64,000 bases of DNA from Phenylobacterium sp. (GCF_030693405.1 NZ_JAUYAW010000030.1:1-64000), one strand, 5' to 3'; shown: positions 8,935 through 18,018, counted from the stretch's first letter. The notes: a model not told the origin generated them from the letters alone. Made by a program: numbers and translations.

Positions 8935-9348
8935 ATGCGTCACGGTTATGCGCACCGTAAACTGGGCCGCACCAGCGCCCACCGGACCGCCATGTTCGCC
9001 AACATGGCCGCCAGCCTGATCAAGCACGAGCAGATCGTGACCACCCTGCCCAAGGCGAAGGAACTGCGTCCCTTCGTCGAGAAGCTGGTGACGCTCGCCA
9101 AGCGCGGCGACCTGCACGCCCGTCGTATCGCCATCAGCCGCGTCCGTGACGTGGAACAGGTAGGCAAGCTGTTCTCCACCCTCGGCCCGCGCTACAGCGC
9201 CCGCAACGGCGGCTACATCCGCGTGCTCAAGGCCGGCTATCGCTACGGCGACAACGCCCCCCTGGCCGTGATCGAGTTCGTGGACCGCGATCCGTCCGAG
9301 AAGGGCAAGGACAGCGGCCCCCGGCCTGAGGCCTTCGGCGAGGACTAA
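8935..9348 (+). CDS. rplQ: 50S ribosomal protein L17
   Basis: L17 sits at the exit-tunnel side of the 50S subunit. The 137-residue protein starts [17 protein letters not shown] and has the conserved [19 protein letters not shown] and [18 protein letters not shown] blocks. It is the last gene of the ribosomal operon, and a strong intrinsic terminator follows 27 nt after its stop. Confidence 0.98.
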   Translation: MRHGYAHRKLGRTSAHRTAMFANMAASLIKHEQIVTTLPKAKELRPFVEKLVTLAKRGDLHARRIAISRVRDVEQVGKLFSTLGPRYSARNGGYIRVLKAGYRYGDNAPLAVIEFVDRDPSEKGKDSGPRPEAFGED

Positions 9349-9375
9349 GGTCCCGCTGGACTGTTGAATCGAAAG

Positions 9376-9406
9376 ACCCCCGGGTGGCGACGCTCGGGGG
9401 TTTTTT
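9376..9406 (+). terminator. Intrinsic terminator of the ribosomal operon
   Basis: ACCCCCG (9376-9382) pairs with CGGGGGT (9395-9401) around a 12-nt loop, followed directly by TTTTTTC. This is a classical Rho-independent terminator just after rplQ. Confidence 0.9.
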
Positions 9407-9456
9407 CTTGGCCGCCTTGGTCAAGTCGTCATCCGCCGGGGATATTGAGCGGCTTC

Positions 9457-10707
9457 ATGACACCTCCCGTCCTCCGCCTTCTCGGCCTTCTGCTGTTGTT
9501 TGGTCTGTCGGCCTGCGCCGGCCATGGGATGGGCGCCGCCCAGATGGCGCCGTCCGCCGCGGCCCCGGTGATCCTGATCTCGGTGGACGGTTTCAGGTCC
9601 GACTATCTGGACCGAGGGATCACGCCGCACATGAGCGCCCTGGCCGAACGGGGCGTCCTGGCGGACATGCGGGCGGCCTTTCCCACCAAGACCTTCCCCA
9701 ACCACTACACCCTGGTCACCGGCCTGCGGCCTGACCGCCATGGGCTGGTGGACAACGTGATGCAGGACCCCGACCTGCCGGGGCGGGTGTTTCGCCTGGG
9801 GGACCGGGCGGAGGTCACCGACGCGGTCTGGTGGAACGAGGGGACGCCCATCTGGGTGAGCGCCGAGCGGGGGGGCCTGAAGACCGCGACGCTGTTCTGG
9901 CCAGGCTCGGAGGCGGAGATCGGCGGGGTGCGTCCCACCCAATGGCGGACCTTTGACCAGTCGATGAGCGCCGAGGCCCGCGTGGATCAGCTGTTGGCCT
10001 GGCTCGACGTCCCGGCGTCAGAGCGCCCGGCCTTCCTGGCGCTCTACTTCGACGAGGTGGACACCGACGGCCACCGGTATGGCCCGGACGCGCCAGAGCT
10101 GAACGCCGCGTTGGCCCGTACCGACGCGGCCATTGGACGCCTGACCGCGGGTCTGGAGGCGCGAGGCCTGTTAGCGGCGTCCAATCTCATCGTCGTCTCG
10201 GACCATGGCATGGCGGAGACCTCCCGCGACCGGGTGATCCATCTGGAGGAGCTGGTGTCGGCGGAGGATGGGCAGGTCTTGTCCACCGGACCCCACCTGA
10301 CCTTCGAACCGGCCGAAGGACGTCAGGTCCAGGCCGAGGCGGCCCTGCTGCGCGATCACGCGCACATGACCTGTTGGCGCAAGGCTGACCTGCCGGCGCG
10401 GTTCGCCTATGGCCGGCACCGACGGGTGGCCAGTCTGTTCTGTCTGGCTGAGACCGGGTGGGAGATCCTGCCCAGAGAGGTCGCCGCCCGCCGTCCCGTG
10501 GTCGGCGGCGCTCACGGGTTCGATCCTGATGATCCGACCATGACCGCCGTCTTCGTGGGCGCCGGTCCGGCCTTTCAGTCCGGGATCGCGCTGCCGCGGA
10601 TCGACAACGTGGATATCTACCCTCTGTTGGCCCGCCTCCTGGCGATCGATCCCGCGCCCCATCAAGGGAACGTCAGCGTCCTGGCCGCTGGGCTCGCCCA
10701 AGACTGA
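9457..10707 (+). CDS. NPP-type phosphodiesterase lipoprotein
   Basis: Member of the nucleotide pyrophosphatase/phosphodiesterase (NPP) branch of the alkaline phosphatase superfamily, probably periplasmic. ATG at 9457 gives a 416-residue protein with a lipoprotein signal (LLFGLSAC, Cys20). Metal and nucleophile motifs are complete: SVDGFRSDYL (Asp44), PTKTFPNHY with nucleophile Thr79, DEVDTDGHRYGP, SDHGM and GAHGFD. The track ORF starts further upstream, across the operon terminator, which is unlikely. The natural substrate (nucleotides, phosphodiesters) cannot be told from sequence. Confidence 0.88.
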   Translation: MTPPVLRLLGLLLLFGLSACAGHGMGAAQMAPSAAAPVILISVDGFRSDYLDRGITPHMSALAERGVLADMRAAFPTKTFPNHYTLVTGLRPDRHGLVDNVMQDPDLPGRVFRLGDRAEVTDAVWWNEGTPIWVSAERGGLKTATLFWPGSEAEIGGVRPTQWRTFDQSMSAEARVDQLLAWLDVPASERPAFLALYFDEVDTDGHRYGPDAPELNAALARTDAAIGRLTAGLEARGLLAASNLIVVSDHGMAETSRDRVIHLEELVSAEDGQVLSTGPHLTFEPAEGRQVQAEAALLRDHAHMTCWRKADLPARFAYGRHRRVASLFCLAETGWEILPREVAARRPVVGGAHGFDPDDPTMTAVFVGAGPAFQSGIALPRIDNVDIYPLLARLLAIDPAPHQGNVSVLAAGLAQD

Positions 10708-10799
10708 AGCCGCGAGATCGCAGGCCGTCCGCGCGCTTGACCAGATAGTTGTGAAATGAGAGAAATATTGCGGAAAATGATAAGTCTCTGAGAGCGCCC

Positions 10800-11756
10800 A
10801 TGACCGCCCAGGCTCAGGTGACCGCCGTCGCCTTCTACCGCGATCCCGAGGCCGCCCTGGCCTGGCTCTCAGAGGCCTTCGGCTTCGAGACGACCATCCT
10901 GCTGACCGACGCCGAGGGCCGGCTGGCCCATGCGGAGATGGAGCTTCACGGCGTGAAGCTTGGCGTCGCGGGGGAATGGGAGGGGGGCGTCCTGGGGCCC
11001 GCTCGAATGCGGAGCCCCGCCAGCCTGGAGGGGCAGGGGACCCAGTTCTGCCGGATCGAGCTGCCGCCGCAGGTGGATATCGACCAGCATTGCGCCCGCG
11101 CGGGCCAGGCCGGCGCCCGGATCACCCAGACGCCTCAGGACGAGTTCTACGGCGACCGGACCTACCGGTGTCTGGACCTCGAGGGGCATGTCTGGAACTT
11201 CAGCCAGCCCCGGCGTACGGTCAGCCCCGCCGAGGTCACCGCAGCCACCGGCCTCATCTACGCCGTGGGTGGCGAAGACCCCGCAAAGCCAGCCGAGGCG
11301 GCGCGATCGGCGGTCACCCCCTATGTCTCCTACCGTGATCCCCAGGCCGCCTATGCCTGGCTGGAGACCGCGTTTGGCCTGGAGCCTCGGATCTATGTGA
11401 CCGACGATGCGGGCGAACTGGTCCATGCCGAGATGACCTTTCGGGGTCAGACCGTCGGCGTCTCCCGGGCGTGGTCCGACCGCCACGCGACGCCTGCGGA
11501 CGTCCAGGGCCGGAACACCCAGACCGTTCACCTGCAACTGGCCTTCGACATCGACGCTCATCACGCCCGCGCCGTCGCGGCCGGGGCGGAGATCATCCGC
11601 CCCCTTGAGACCCAGGCCTATGGGGACCGCACCTATCTGGCGCTGGATCTGGAAGGCCATGTCTGGTCGTTCGGCCAGACCGTGGCGCCGATGAGCCCCG
11701 CCCAGTGGGACGCCGAACTTGGCACGTCCACCAGCCAGCGCCCCTCGACCCGATGA
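10800..11756 (+). CDS. Tandem VOC (glyoxalase-like) domain protein
   Basis: 318 residues made of two homologous halves. Each has the PhnB/glyoxalase-like pattern FYRDPEAALAWLSEAFGFE / YRDPQAAYAWLETAFGLE and ends YGDRTY---DLEGHVW-F. An internal duplication is therefore visible. These folds bind a metal or a small hydrophobic ligand, and members range from glyoxalases to antibiotic-binding proteins. The stop overlaps the ATG of the ArsR gene (ATGA), so the three genes to 12549 form one operon. The AT-rich stretch upstream (10737-10790, TTGACC at 10737) probably holds the promoter. Substrate unknown. Confidence 0.82.
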   Translation: MTAQAQVTAVAFYRDPEAALAWLSEAFGFETTILLTDAEGRLAHAEMELHGVKLGVAGEWEGGVLGPARMRSPASLEGQGTQFCRIELPPQVDIDQHCARAGQAGARITQTPQDEFYGDRTYRCLDLEGHVWNFSQPRRTVSPAEVTAATGLIYAVGGEDPAKPAEAARSAVTPYVSYRDPQAAYAWLETAFGLEPRIYVTDDAGELVHAEMTFRGQTVGVSRAWSDRHATPADVQGRNTQTVHLQLAFDIDAHHARAVAAGAEIIRPLETQAYGDRTYLALDLEGHVWSFGQTVAPMSPAQWDAELGTSTSQRPSTR

Positions 11757-12079
11757 GCGCCGCCCTGGATCGCACCCTGGCCGCCCTGGCCGATCCCCAC
11801 CGTCGCCAGGTCGTCGAGTTGCTGAGGGCAGGACCCCGCCCCGCAGGCGACCTGGCCCGCGCCGTAGGCCTGTCGGCCCCGGCCATGAGCCGCCATCTGA
11901 AGACCCTGCGCGAGAGCGGTCTGGTGGAGGACTCCCACCCCGGCTTTGACGCCCGGGTGCGGATCTACGCCCTGCGCCACGAACCCATGTCGGAGCTGAT
12001 GACCTGGCTGCAGGAGAGCGAGGCCCTGTGGAGCGCTCAGCTTGAGGCGTTCAAGGCGCATCTGGACGCAGACGCATGA
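11753..12079 (+). CDS. ArsR-family transcriptional regulator
   Basis: A 108-residue winged-helix regulator: LDRTLAALADPHRRQVVELL, then the recognition-helix region GLSAPAMSRHLKTLRESGLVED, then the wing (ARVRIYALR). No metal-binding CxC cluster is visible, so it is not a classical metal sensor. ATG at 11753 overlaps the upstream stop by 4 nt (ATGA); the track ORF adds a spurious extension. ArsR genes paired with an AHSA1/SRPBCC gene are a common bacterial arrangement and usually autoregulate. Confidence 0.88.
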   Translation: MSAALDRTLAALADPHRRQVVELLRAGPRPAGDLARAVGLSAPAMSRHLKTLRESGLVEDSHPGFDARVRIYALRHEPMSELMTWLQESEALWSAQLEAFKAHLDADA

Positions 12080-12549
12080 CCTCCAGGGTCTTTGTGGCGC
12101 TGCGGGTGAGGGCCTCGCCCGAACGCGCCTTTCAGGCCTTTGTCGATGAGATCGGCCAGTGGTGGCGGCCAAGCCCGCTGTTCCAGACCACGCCGCGTGC
12201 GCCCGGACGCCTGGCCTTCGAGGCCGGGGAGGGCGGCCGCCTGACGGAGACCCTAGCGAACGGCAAGGTCTTCGAGATCGGCCGGATCGTGACCTGGGCG
12301 CCGCCCCGCCAGCTGGTTTTTACCTGGCGCCAGGCGACTTTCCCGCCTGACCTTCACACTGAGGTGGAGGCGCGGTTCGAGCCGGTCGGCGGGGAGACCC
12401 GGGTCAGCATCGAGCATCGCGGCTTCACGCGGGTTCCCGCCGAGAGCGCGGCGCGGCATGGTTTCCCCGACCAGGCGCTGCAGATGCGCCTGGCCGAGTG
12501 GTGGCGGGACCAACTCGCCAGCCTGGACGCCCAGGCCGCTCAGGCGTAG
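12076..12549 (+). CDS. SRPBCC (AHSA1-like) ligand-binding protein
   Basis: A 157-residue START/Bet v1-like domain: VRASPERAFQAFVDEIGQWW at the N-terminus, PPRQLVFTWR in the middle, and the C-terminal helix. The ATG overlaps the ArsR stop (ATGA), so the two are translationally coupled. AHSA1-like proteins bind hydrophobic ligands in a helix-grip cavity; the ligand here is unknown. Probably co-regulated with the VOC protein as a small sensing or detoxification module (inference). Confidence 0.82.
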   Translation: MTSRVFVALRVRASPERAFQAFVDEIGQWWRPSPLFQTTPRAPGRLAFEAGEGGRLTETLANGKVFEIGRIVTWAPPRQLVFTWRQATFPPDLHTEVEARFEPVGGETRVSIEHRGFTRVPAESAARHGFPDQALQMRLAEWWRDQLASLDAQAAQA

Positions 12550-12594
12550 GGATCGTTCCGCTTTTGTTTCTGAAGGGTCCGGGGGGAGCGTGAG

Positions 12595-13860
12595 ATGGCA
12601 GTGATGGGCGAAGGCGCGGCTGGCGGGCCAGCGCGAGGCGGCCGGGCGGCCTTTGGCTTCATCTTCGCCACCGCGCTGATGAACAGCATCTCGTTTGGCC
12701 TGATCATCCCGGTCCTGCCCAACCTCATCAAGGCCTTCACCGGCGGCGACACCGCCCAGGCCGCCGAATGGAACGTGGTCTTCGCCGTGACCTGGGGCGC
12801 CATGCAGTTCATCTGCGGGCCGCTCCTGGGCCTTCTGTCGGACAGGATCGGCCGGCGTCCGGTGCTGCTGGTCTCCATCTTCGGCCTGGCGCTGGATTTC
12901 GTCATTATCGCCGTCGCCCCCAATCTCATGTGGCTGCTGGTCGGGCGGATTCTCAACGGTATGACGGCGGCCAGTTTCGCCACCGCCGGCGCCTATGTGG
13001 CCGACGTCACCCCGCCGGAGGGTCGGGCCAAGGCCTTTGGCTGGATGGGCTCGGCCTTCTCGTTCGGCTTTCTGATCGGCCCAGCCGTCGGCGGCGCCTT
13101 AGGCGACATCGACCTGCGTCTGCCCTTCTATGTGGCCGCGGGCCTCGCCCTGATCAACGGGCTCTACGGCCTCTTCGTCCTGCCGGAATCCCTGCCGCCG
13201 GAACGTCGCACCAAGAGCTTCGATCTGGCCAAGGCCAACCCCCTGGGCTCGCTTCGGCTGCTACGCTCGCACCCCGACCTGCTGGGCCTGGCGACCATCG
13301 GCCTGCTGTTCCAGCTCGCCCACACGGTGCTGCCGGCCATCTTCGTCCTCTATACCGGTTACCGCTATGGCTGGAGCCCCTCGACCATGGGCCTGGCCAT
13401 GATGGCCACCGGCGTGGCGGGCGTGATCGTACAGACCCTGCTGGTGGGGCCGGTCGTGGCCCGCATCGGCGAGCGCGGGGCCCTGATGCTGGGGGCCGCG
13501 GCCGGGGCGATCGGGTTCGCCTGGTACGGGTTTGCGCCCACGGGCCTGCTCTATCTGGCGGGTGTGCCGGTCTTCGCCCTGATGAACTTCCTGATGCCAG
13601 GCCTCCAGGGCCTGATGACCCGCAGGGTCGCGCCTGACCAGCAGGGCCAGCTGCAGGGCGCTAATCAGAGCCTGCAGGGCATCGCCTCCATGGTGGGGCC
13701 GGCCCTGTTTGGCCTGACCTTCGCCTGGTCGATCCGCCATACCGACCAGCTGCAGGCGCCGGGCCTCGCCATCTATCTGGCCTCGGCCCTGCTGGTGGTC
13801 GCCCTCATCCTGGGAACCCGGGTCGCCAGGCCCCCCGCCACGGCGCCCGCGGCCGCCTGA
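12595..13860 (+). CDS. MFS transporter, TetA-like drug:H+ antiporter family
   Basis: A 421-residue inner-membrane protein with twelve predicted helices. It has major-facilitator motif A (GLLSDRIGRRPVLL) between helices 2 and 3 and the antiporter motif C region (GFLIGPAVGGALG) in helix 5. Both are typical of TetA/DHA1 exporters. The opening MAVMGEGAAGGPARGGR is cytoplasmic; an internal start at the second Met is possible. No adjacent TetR gene is present. A substrate cannot be predicted. Confidence 0.85.
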   Translation: MAVMGEGAAGGPARGGRAAFGFIFATALMNSISFGLIIPVLPNLIKAFTGGDTAQAAEWNVVFAVTWGAMQFICGPLLGLLSDRIGRRPVLLVSIFGLALDFVIIAVAPNLMWLLVGRILNGMTAASFATAGAYVADVTPPEGRAKAFGWMGSAFSFGFLIGPAVGGALGDIDLRLPFYVAAGLALINGLYGLFVLPESLPPERRTKSFDLAKANPLGSLRLLRSHPDLLGLATIGLLFQLAHTVLPAIFVLYTGYRYGWSPSTMGLAMMATGVAGVIVQTLLVGPVVARIGERGALMLGAAAGAIGFAWYGFAPTGLLYLAGVPVFALMNFLMPGLQGLMTRRVAPDQQGQLQGANQSLQGIASMVGPALFGLTFAWSIRHTDQLQAPGLAIYLASALLVVALILGTRVARPPATAPAAA

Positions 13861-13944
13861 ACTCAGGCCATGCTATAGGCCGCGTCATCATTGCGCCCGA
13901 AAGCTTCGCCAAACGGCGAGGTCGGACTGTTCCACGGAGTCTCC

Positions 13945-15366
13945 ATGCGCGCCGCACGTCTGCTTCTTCCGGCTCTGGTCCTTCTGGCCGCCTGCACCGA
14001 TCCCGCCAGCCGCAGCGAGGCCCAGCCCGCGCTCGCCCAGCCGACCCGCTCTGCGCCGGAAACCGCAGCCGACATGAAGACCTCCTTCGCCCCCGTGGTG
14101 AAGAAGGCCGCGCCGGCCGTGGTCAACATCTCGGCCCGCCGCGTCGTGCGCCGCCAGGCCGATCCCTTCTGGGACCTGTTTGGCCTGGGCGCGCCGCGCG
14201 GTCGCGTGGAAGGCTCCCTGGGCTCAGGCGTCATTGTCCGCGCCGATGGGGTGATCGTCACCAACAACCATGTGGTGGCTGGCGGTCAGGAGATCATCGT
14301 CGCCCTGGCCGATCGCCGGGAGTTTCCGGCCAAGCTGCTGCTGGCCGACGAGCGCACCGATCTCGCCGTCCTGAAGATCGACCTGGGGGAGGAGCGCCTG
14401 CCGGTCCTGGCCATCGATGACTCCACCGACGCCGAGGTCGGCGACCTGGTCCTGGCCATCGGCAACCCGTTCGGGGTGGGCCAGACGGTGACCAACGGCA
14501 TCATCTCGGCCCTGAACCGAACCGCCGACCCCAGCGGGGATGCGGCGGCCAGCTACATCCAGACCGATGCGGCCATCAATCCCGGCAATTCCGGCGGCGC
14601 CCTGGTGGACATGGACGGCGACCTGATTGGCATCAACAGCTTCATCGTCTCCCGCTCGGGCACGTCCAGCGGTGTCGGCTTCGCCATGCCCGCGGCCATG
14701 GTCCGCCGGGTGGTCGAGACCGCAGTCGGCGGCGGGCAGCGGGTAGAGCGCCCCTGGCTGGGCGCGCGCACCCAGACCGTCACCGCGGAGATCGCCCGCT
14801 CCATCGGCATGAGCGCGCCGCAGGGCGTGCTGGTGGCCGACATCTGGGCTGGCGGAGCGGCGGCCCGTGCCGGCCTGCGCCAGGGCGACGTGATCCTCAG
14901 CGTCGATGACCAGGCGGTCAGCGATGTCGGCGGCCTGAACTATGCGGTCGGCACCCGCCGGCTGGGCGAGACCCTGCGCCTGGGCGTCCGTCGCGAGAAC
15001 GGAACCACCGCCACGCTCAACCTGCGCGCCGAGGCCCCGCCGGCCACGCCCGCCCGGGACGAACAGGTGCTCAGTGGCCGCAATCCCTTCGACGGCGCCA
15101 CCGTGGTGAACCTCTCGCCGGCGGTGGCCGACGAACTGGGGGTCGATCCATTCCAGGGTCCTGGGGTCATGGTGATCCGCGTCGGCCGCGGCTTCTCCAT
15201 GAACGCCGGCCTGCGTCCCGGCGACATGATCCGGAGCGTCAATGGGCGAGAGATCCGCACGGTCCGCGACCTGACCGCCGCTGCGACGGCCGGGGCCGAG
15301 ACTGGCGCCTGGCAGGTGACCATCCAGCGCAACGGTCAGCCAGTGACCGCCAACTTCCGGCTGTAG
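13945..15366 (+). CDS. DegP/HtrA-type serine protease with two PDZ domains, lipoprotein
   Basis: Periplasmic protein-quality-control protease. ATG at 13945, with GGAG 5 nt upstream, gives 473 residues and a signal peptide ending in a lipobox (LVLLAAC, Cys17). The track start (TTG, 13891) is less likely. Catalytic triad: His109 (VTNNHVVAGG), Asp139 (ERTDLAVLKID) and Ser216 (NPGNSGGAL). PDZ1 covers about 250-340 and PDZ2 about 375-470. Lipid anchoring is less common than a soluble periplasmic form; the cleavage site was judged by eye only. Confidence 0.9.
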   Translation: MRAARLLLPALVLLAACTDPASRSEAQPALAQPTRSAPETAADMKTSFAPVVKKAAPAVVNISARRVVRRQADPFWDLFGLGAPRGRVEGSLGSGVIVRADGVIVTNNHVVAGGQEIIVALADRREFPAKLLLADERTDLAVLKIDLGEERLPVLAIDDSTDAEVGDLVLAIGNPFGVGQTVTNGIISALNRTADPSGDAAASYIQTDAAINPGNSGGALVDMDGDLIGINSFIVSRSGTSSGVGFAMPAAMVRRVVETAVGGGQRVERPWLGARTQTVTAEIARSIGMSAPQGVLVADIWAGGAAARAGLRQGDVILSVDDQAVSDVGGLNYAVGTRRLGETLRLGVRRENGTTATLNLRAEAPPATPARDEQVLSGRNPFDGATVVNLSPAVADELGVDPFQGPGVMVIRVGRGFSMNAGLRPGDMIRSVNGREIRTVRDLTAAATAGAETGAWQVTIQRNGQPVTANFRL

Positions 15367-15411
15367 GATCGCGCCCGCGCGGCGCAGGCGCGGATTTGCT
15401 ATGAGTCGCCG

Positions 15412-16719
15412 ATGGCCGATCTCTTCGAAGCCGCTGGGCTGACCCCGCACGCGCCCTCGCCGCTGGCTGATCGCCTGCGTCCGCAAACTCTGGGCGAGGT
15501 GGTGGGACAAGATCATCTGCTGGGCGAGGACGGCCCCATCGGCCGCATGGCCCAGGCCCACCGCCTGGCCTCCATGATCCTGTGGGGGCCGCCGGGGACC
15601 GGCAAGACCACCATCGCGCGGCTGCTGGCCAAGGCGGCAGGCTATGAATTTCAGCAGCTTTCGGCAGTCTTCACCGGCGTGGCCGACCTGAAGAAGGCCT
15701 TCGAGCAGGCCCGGGCCCGCCGGCTGGCCGGCCAGTCGACCCTGTTGTTCGTCGATGAGATCCATCGCTTCAACCGCGCCCAGCAGGACGGCTTCCTGCC
15801 CTTTGTGGAGGAGGGGATCGTCACCCTGGTGGGCGCCACCACCGAAAACCCGTCCTTCGAGCTGAACGGGGCGCTCTTGTCGCGCTGCCAGGTCTTCGTG
15901 CTCAAGCGGCTGGACGACGAGGCGCTCACCACGCTGCTGGCCAAGGCCGAGGCCTTCGAGGGCCGCGCCCTGCCGCTGGAGCCCGAGGCCCGCCAGGCCC
16001 TGGTGGCGCTCGCTGACGGGGACGGCCGCTACCTGCTGACCCTGGCTGAGACCCTGTTCAACATCGGTACGGCCAAGGCGCTGTCGACCAAGGAACTGGG
16101 CGCCATCCTGCAGAAGCGCAGCCCGGCCTACGACAAGGACCGGGAGGAGCACTACAACCTCATCTCGGCCCTGCATAAGTCGATCCGCGGGTCGGATCCG
16201 GACGCGGCCCTCTACTGGCTGGCCCGCATGCTGGGGGGCGGGGAGGATCCGCTCTATCTGGCGAGGCGGCTGATCCGCACCGCGGCCGAGGACATCGGCG
16301 CCGCCGACCCCATGGCGCTCGTCCTCGCCAACGCCGCCAAGGACACCTACGACTTCCTGGGCAGTCCCGAGGGCGAGATCGCGCTCGCCCAACTGGTGGT
16401 CCACCTGGCCACCGCGCCCAAGTCCAACGCCGTCTATGCAGCCTTCAAGGCAGCCCAAAAGGCGGCCAAGGACACCGGCTCCCTCATGCCGCCGGCCCAC
16501 ATCCGCAATGCGCCGACCCGCCTGATGCGCGACCTTGGCTATGGCAAGGGCTACGCCTACGACCACGACACCGAGGAAGGCTTCTCTGGCCAGAACTACT
16601 TCCCCGACGAGATGGCGCGGCCGGTCTTCTATCGCCCCAAGGGCGAGGGGGCCGAAGGGCCGATCAAGGCGCGACTCGACCGCTGGGCTGAACTGCGCAC
16701 CCGCAAGGCTCAAGGATGA
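15412..16719 (+). CDS. rarA: Replication-associated recombination protein A (AAA+ ATPase)
   Basis: RarA/MgsA (eukaryotic WRNIP1 homologue) acts at stalled replication forks with SSB. The 435-residue protein has PLADRLRPQTLGEVVGQDHL at the N-terminus, Walker A GPPGTGKTT, Walker B LLFVDEIHRFN, sensor region TTENPSFELN, and the C-terminal tetramerisation domain (HYNLISALHKSIRGSDPDAALYW). Its stop overlaps the start of the next gene (ATGA). Confidence 0.95.
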   Translation: MADLFEAAGLTPHAPSPLADRLRPQTLGEVVGQDHLLGEDGPIGRMAQAHRLASMILWGPPGTGKTTIARLLAKAAGYEFQQLSAVFTGVADLKKAFEQARARRLAGQSTLLFVDEIHRFNRAQQDGFLPFVEEGIVTLVGATTENPSFELNGALLSRCQVFVLKRLDDEALTTLLAKAEAFEGRALPLEPEARQALVALADGDGRYLLTLAETLFNIGTAKALSTKELGAILQKRSPAYDKDREEHYNLISALHKSIRGSDPDAALYWLARMLGGGEDPLYLARRLIRTAAEDIGAADPMALVLANAAKDTYDFLGSPEGEIALAQLVVHLATAPKSNAVYAAFKAAQKAAKDTGSLMPPAHIRNAPTRLMRDLGYGKGYAYDHDTEEGFSGQNYFPDEMARPVFYRPKGEGAEGPIKARLDRWAELRTRKAQG

Positions 16720-17489
16720 GCCGCAGCCCGACGGCCCGCGCCGAAAAGGCGCCTCCGCCAGCAATCCGCCTCTCGCCCGACGAAATCGCCTGGGTCCGCT
16801 CCATGGTGATCTATGAGGACGACGACCTGCTGGCGCTCAACAAGCCCTCAGGCCTGTCGAGCCAGGGCGGGCGGGGGCAGGTCCATACGCTTGATGAGCT
16901 GCTGTTCGCCTTCGCCAAGCCGGGCAAGGCGCGGCCACGGCTGATCCACCGGCTGGACCGGGACACCTCCGGCGTCATCCTGACGGCCAAGACCAAGCCG
17001 GCGGCCTCGGCCTTGGGCAAGGCGATGATGGCCCGACGCTTTGGCAAGACCTATCTGGCCGTGGTCGCGCCTGGTGCGCCGGAGCCTCGGGAGGGGCTGA
17101 TCGACAAGCCCCTGCGCCGGGAGGAGATCGGTCGCGAAGCCTATATGCGGATCTGCAGCCCCGAAGCCGACGGCGCCGAAACCGCACAGAGCCGCTACCG
17201 GACCTTGAGCGCCACCCCAACGGCCGCCCTGGTGGAGCTGTCGCCGAAGACCGGCCGCATGCACCAGCTCCGGGTCCATATGGCCTCCATCGGTCGGCCG
17301 ATCGCCGGCGATGTCCGCTATGGCGGGGCGCTGAGTCTTGGCGGGCAGATTTGTTCACGGCTGATGCTGCACGCTGCGGCCCTGGACGTCCCCCGGGCGG
17401 GCGGGGAACGCCTGCGCATCACCGCCCCGCCGCCAGCCGACATGGGCGCCTTTTGCGCGGGCCTCGGCCTTGCGACGCCGACCTATTGA
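16716..17489 (+). CDS. RluA-family pseudouridine synthase without S4 domain
   Basis: Converts a uridine in rRNA or tRNA to pseudouridine. The 257-residue protein has the catalytic motif HRLDRDTSGV (Asp in RLD), the preceding ALNKPSGLSSQGG and the KTGRMHQLRVHM block. An S4 RNA-binding domain is absent, as in RluA itself and several shorter paralogues; target specificity cannot be assigned. Start ATG overlaps the rarA stop by 4 nt. A second, S4-containing synthase lies 1 kb downstream. Confidence 0.85.
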   Translation: MSRSPTARAEKAPPPAIRLSPDEIAWVRSMVIYEDDDLLALNKPSGLSSQGGRGQVHTLDELLFAFAKPGKARPRLIHRLDRDTSGVILTAKTKPAASALGKAMMARRFGKTYLAVVAPGAPEPREGLIDKPLRREEIGREAYMRICSPEADGAETAQSRYRTLSATPTAALVELSPKTGRMHQLRVHMASIGRPIAGDVRYGGALSLGGQICSRLMLHAAALDVPRAGGERLRITAPPPADMGAFCAGLGLATPTY

Positions 17490-17498
17490 AGCTGTTGC

Positions 17499-17524
17499 GG
17501 AACAGCGGTCCGTCGCGGCACGTT
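17499..17524 (+). promoter_or_regulatory. EcfG/SigT-type promoter candidate
   Basis: GGAAC (17499-17503), exactly 17 nt, then CGTT (17521-17524): the full consensus reported for the alphaproteobacterial general-stress sigma factor EcfG (SigT in Caulobacter). The downstream ATG at 17533 would lie at about the transcription start, so the message may be leaderless; no Shine-Dalgarno is visible. The match is seen directly; regulation is inferred. Confidence 0.6.
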
Positions 17525-17532
17525 ATGGCCGC

Positions 17533-18018
17533 ATGAAGCGCCTATTCGCCTGTCTGTCTGTCTGCGCCGTCCTCGGCGGGTGCGCCATGGCCGCCTCACC
17601 CTATGGCCCCGCCTATGGTCCCCGGGGGGCGGGCTATTCGGAATACCAGATCGAGCCCGGACGCTTCCGCGTCACCTACCAGGGCGGGCCAGGCGCGCCC
17701 CCGCAACAGGTGGCCGACTATGCGCTGCTGCGCGCAGCCGAGCTCACCCTCGCCCAAGGCTACGACTGGTTCCAGATCACCGATCGCGCCACATCCGGGC
17801 GGCCGGGCGGCGGTCCCCGCCTGTCGCTGGGCACGGGCGGTGGGTCCTATGGCGGCCGGACCGCTATCGGGGTCGGAGTCGGCACCAGCATGTCCCTGGG
17901 GGGCGGACCTTCGGCGATCCAGAGCCTGGAAGTGGTGATGGGCCGCGGCCAGCGTCCGCCGGACCCCAACGCCTACGAGGCCCGCGGGGTTCAGGAGACC
18001 CTGCGACCCCGCGTCTGA
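17533..18018 (+). CDS. CC0125/CC1285-family lipoprotein
   Basis: 161 residues with a clear lipoprotein signal peptide (MKRLFACLSVCAVLGGC). The mature part has the pattern typical of this Caulobacter-type family: YRVTYQG-like start (RFRVTYQGGPGAPPQQVADYALLRAAELTLAQGYDWFQI) followed by glycine-rich strands. Function unknown; envelope-anchored. The start MKR at 17533 was chosen because it begins the signal peptide. An EcfG-type promoter sits immediately upstream, suggesting stress induction. Confidence 0.75.
   Translation: MKRLFACLSVCAVLGGCAMAASPYGPAYGPRGAGYSEYQIEPGRFRVTYQGGPGAPPQQVADYALLRAAELTLAQGYDWFQITDRATSGRPGGGPRLSLGTGGGSYGGRTAIGVGVGTSMSLGGGPSAIQSLEVVMGRGQRPPDPNAYEARGVQETLRPRV

Noticed and set aside
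14224-16764. 846-residue minus-strand ORF
   Set aside because: Antisense shadow of the DegP-like and rarA genes, caused by high GC; no family motif and skewed amino-acid content.
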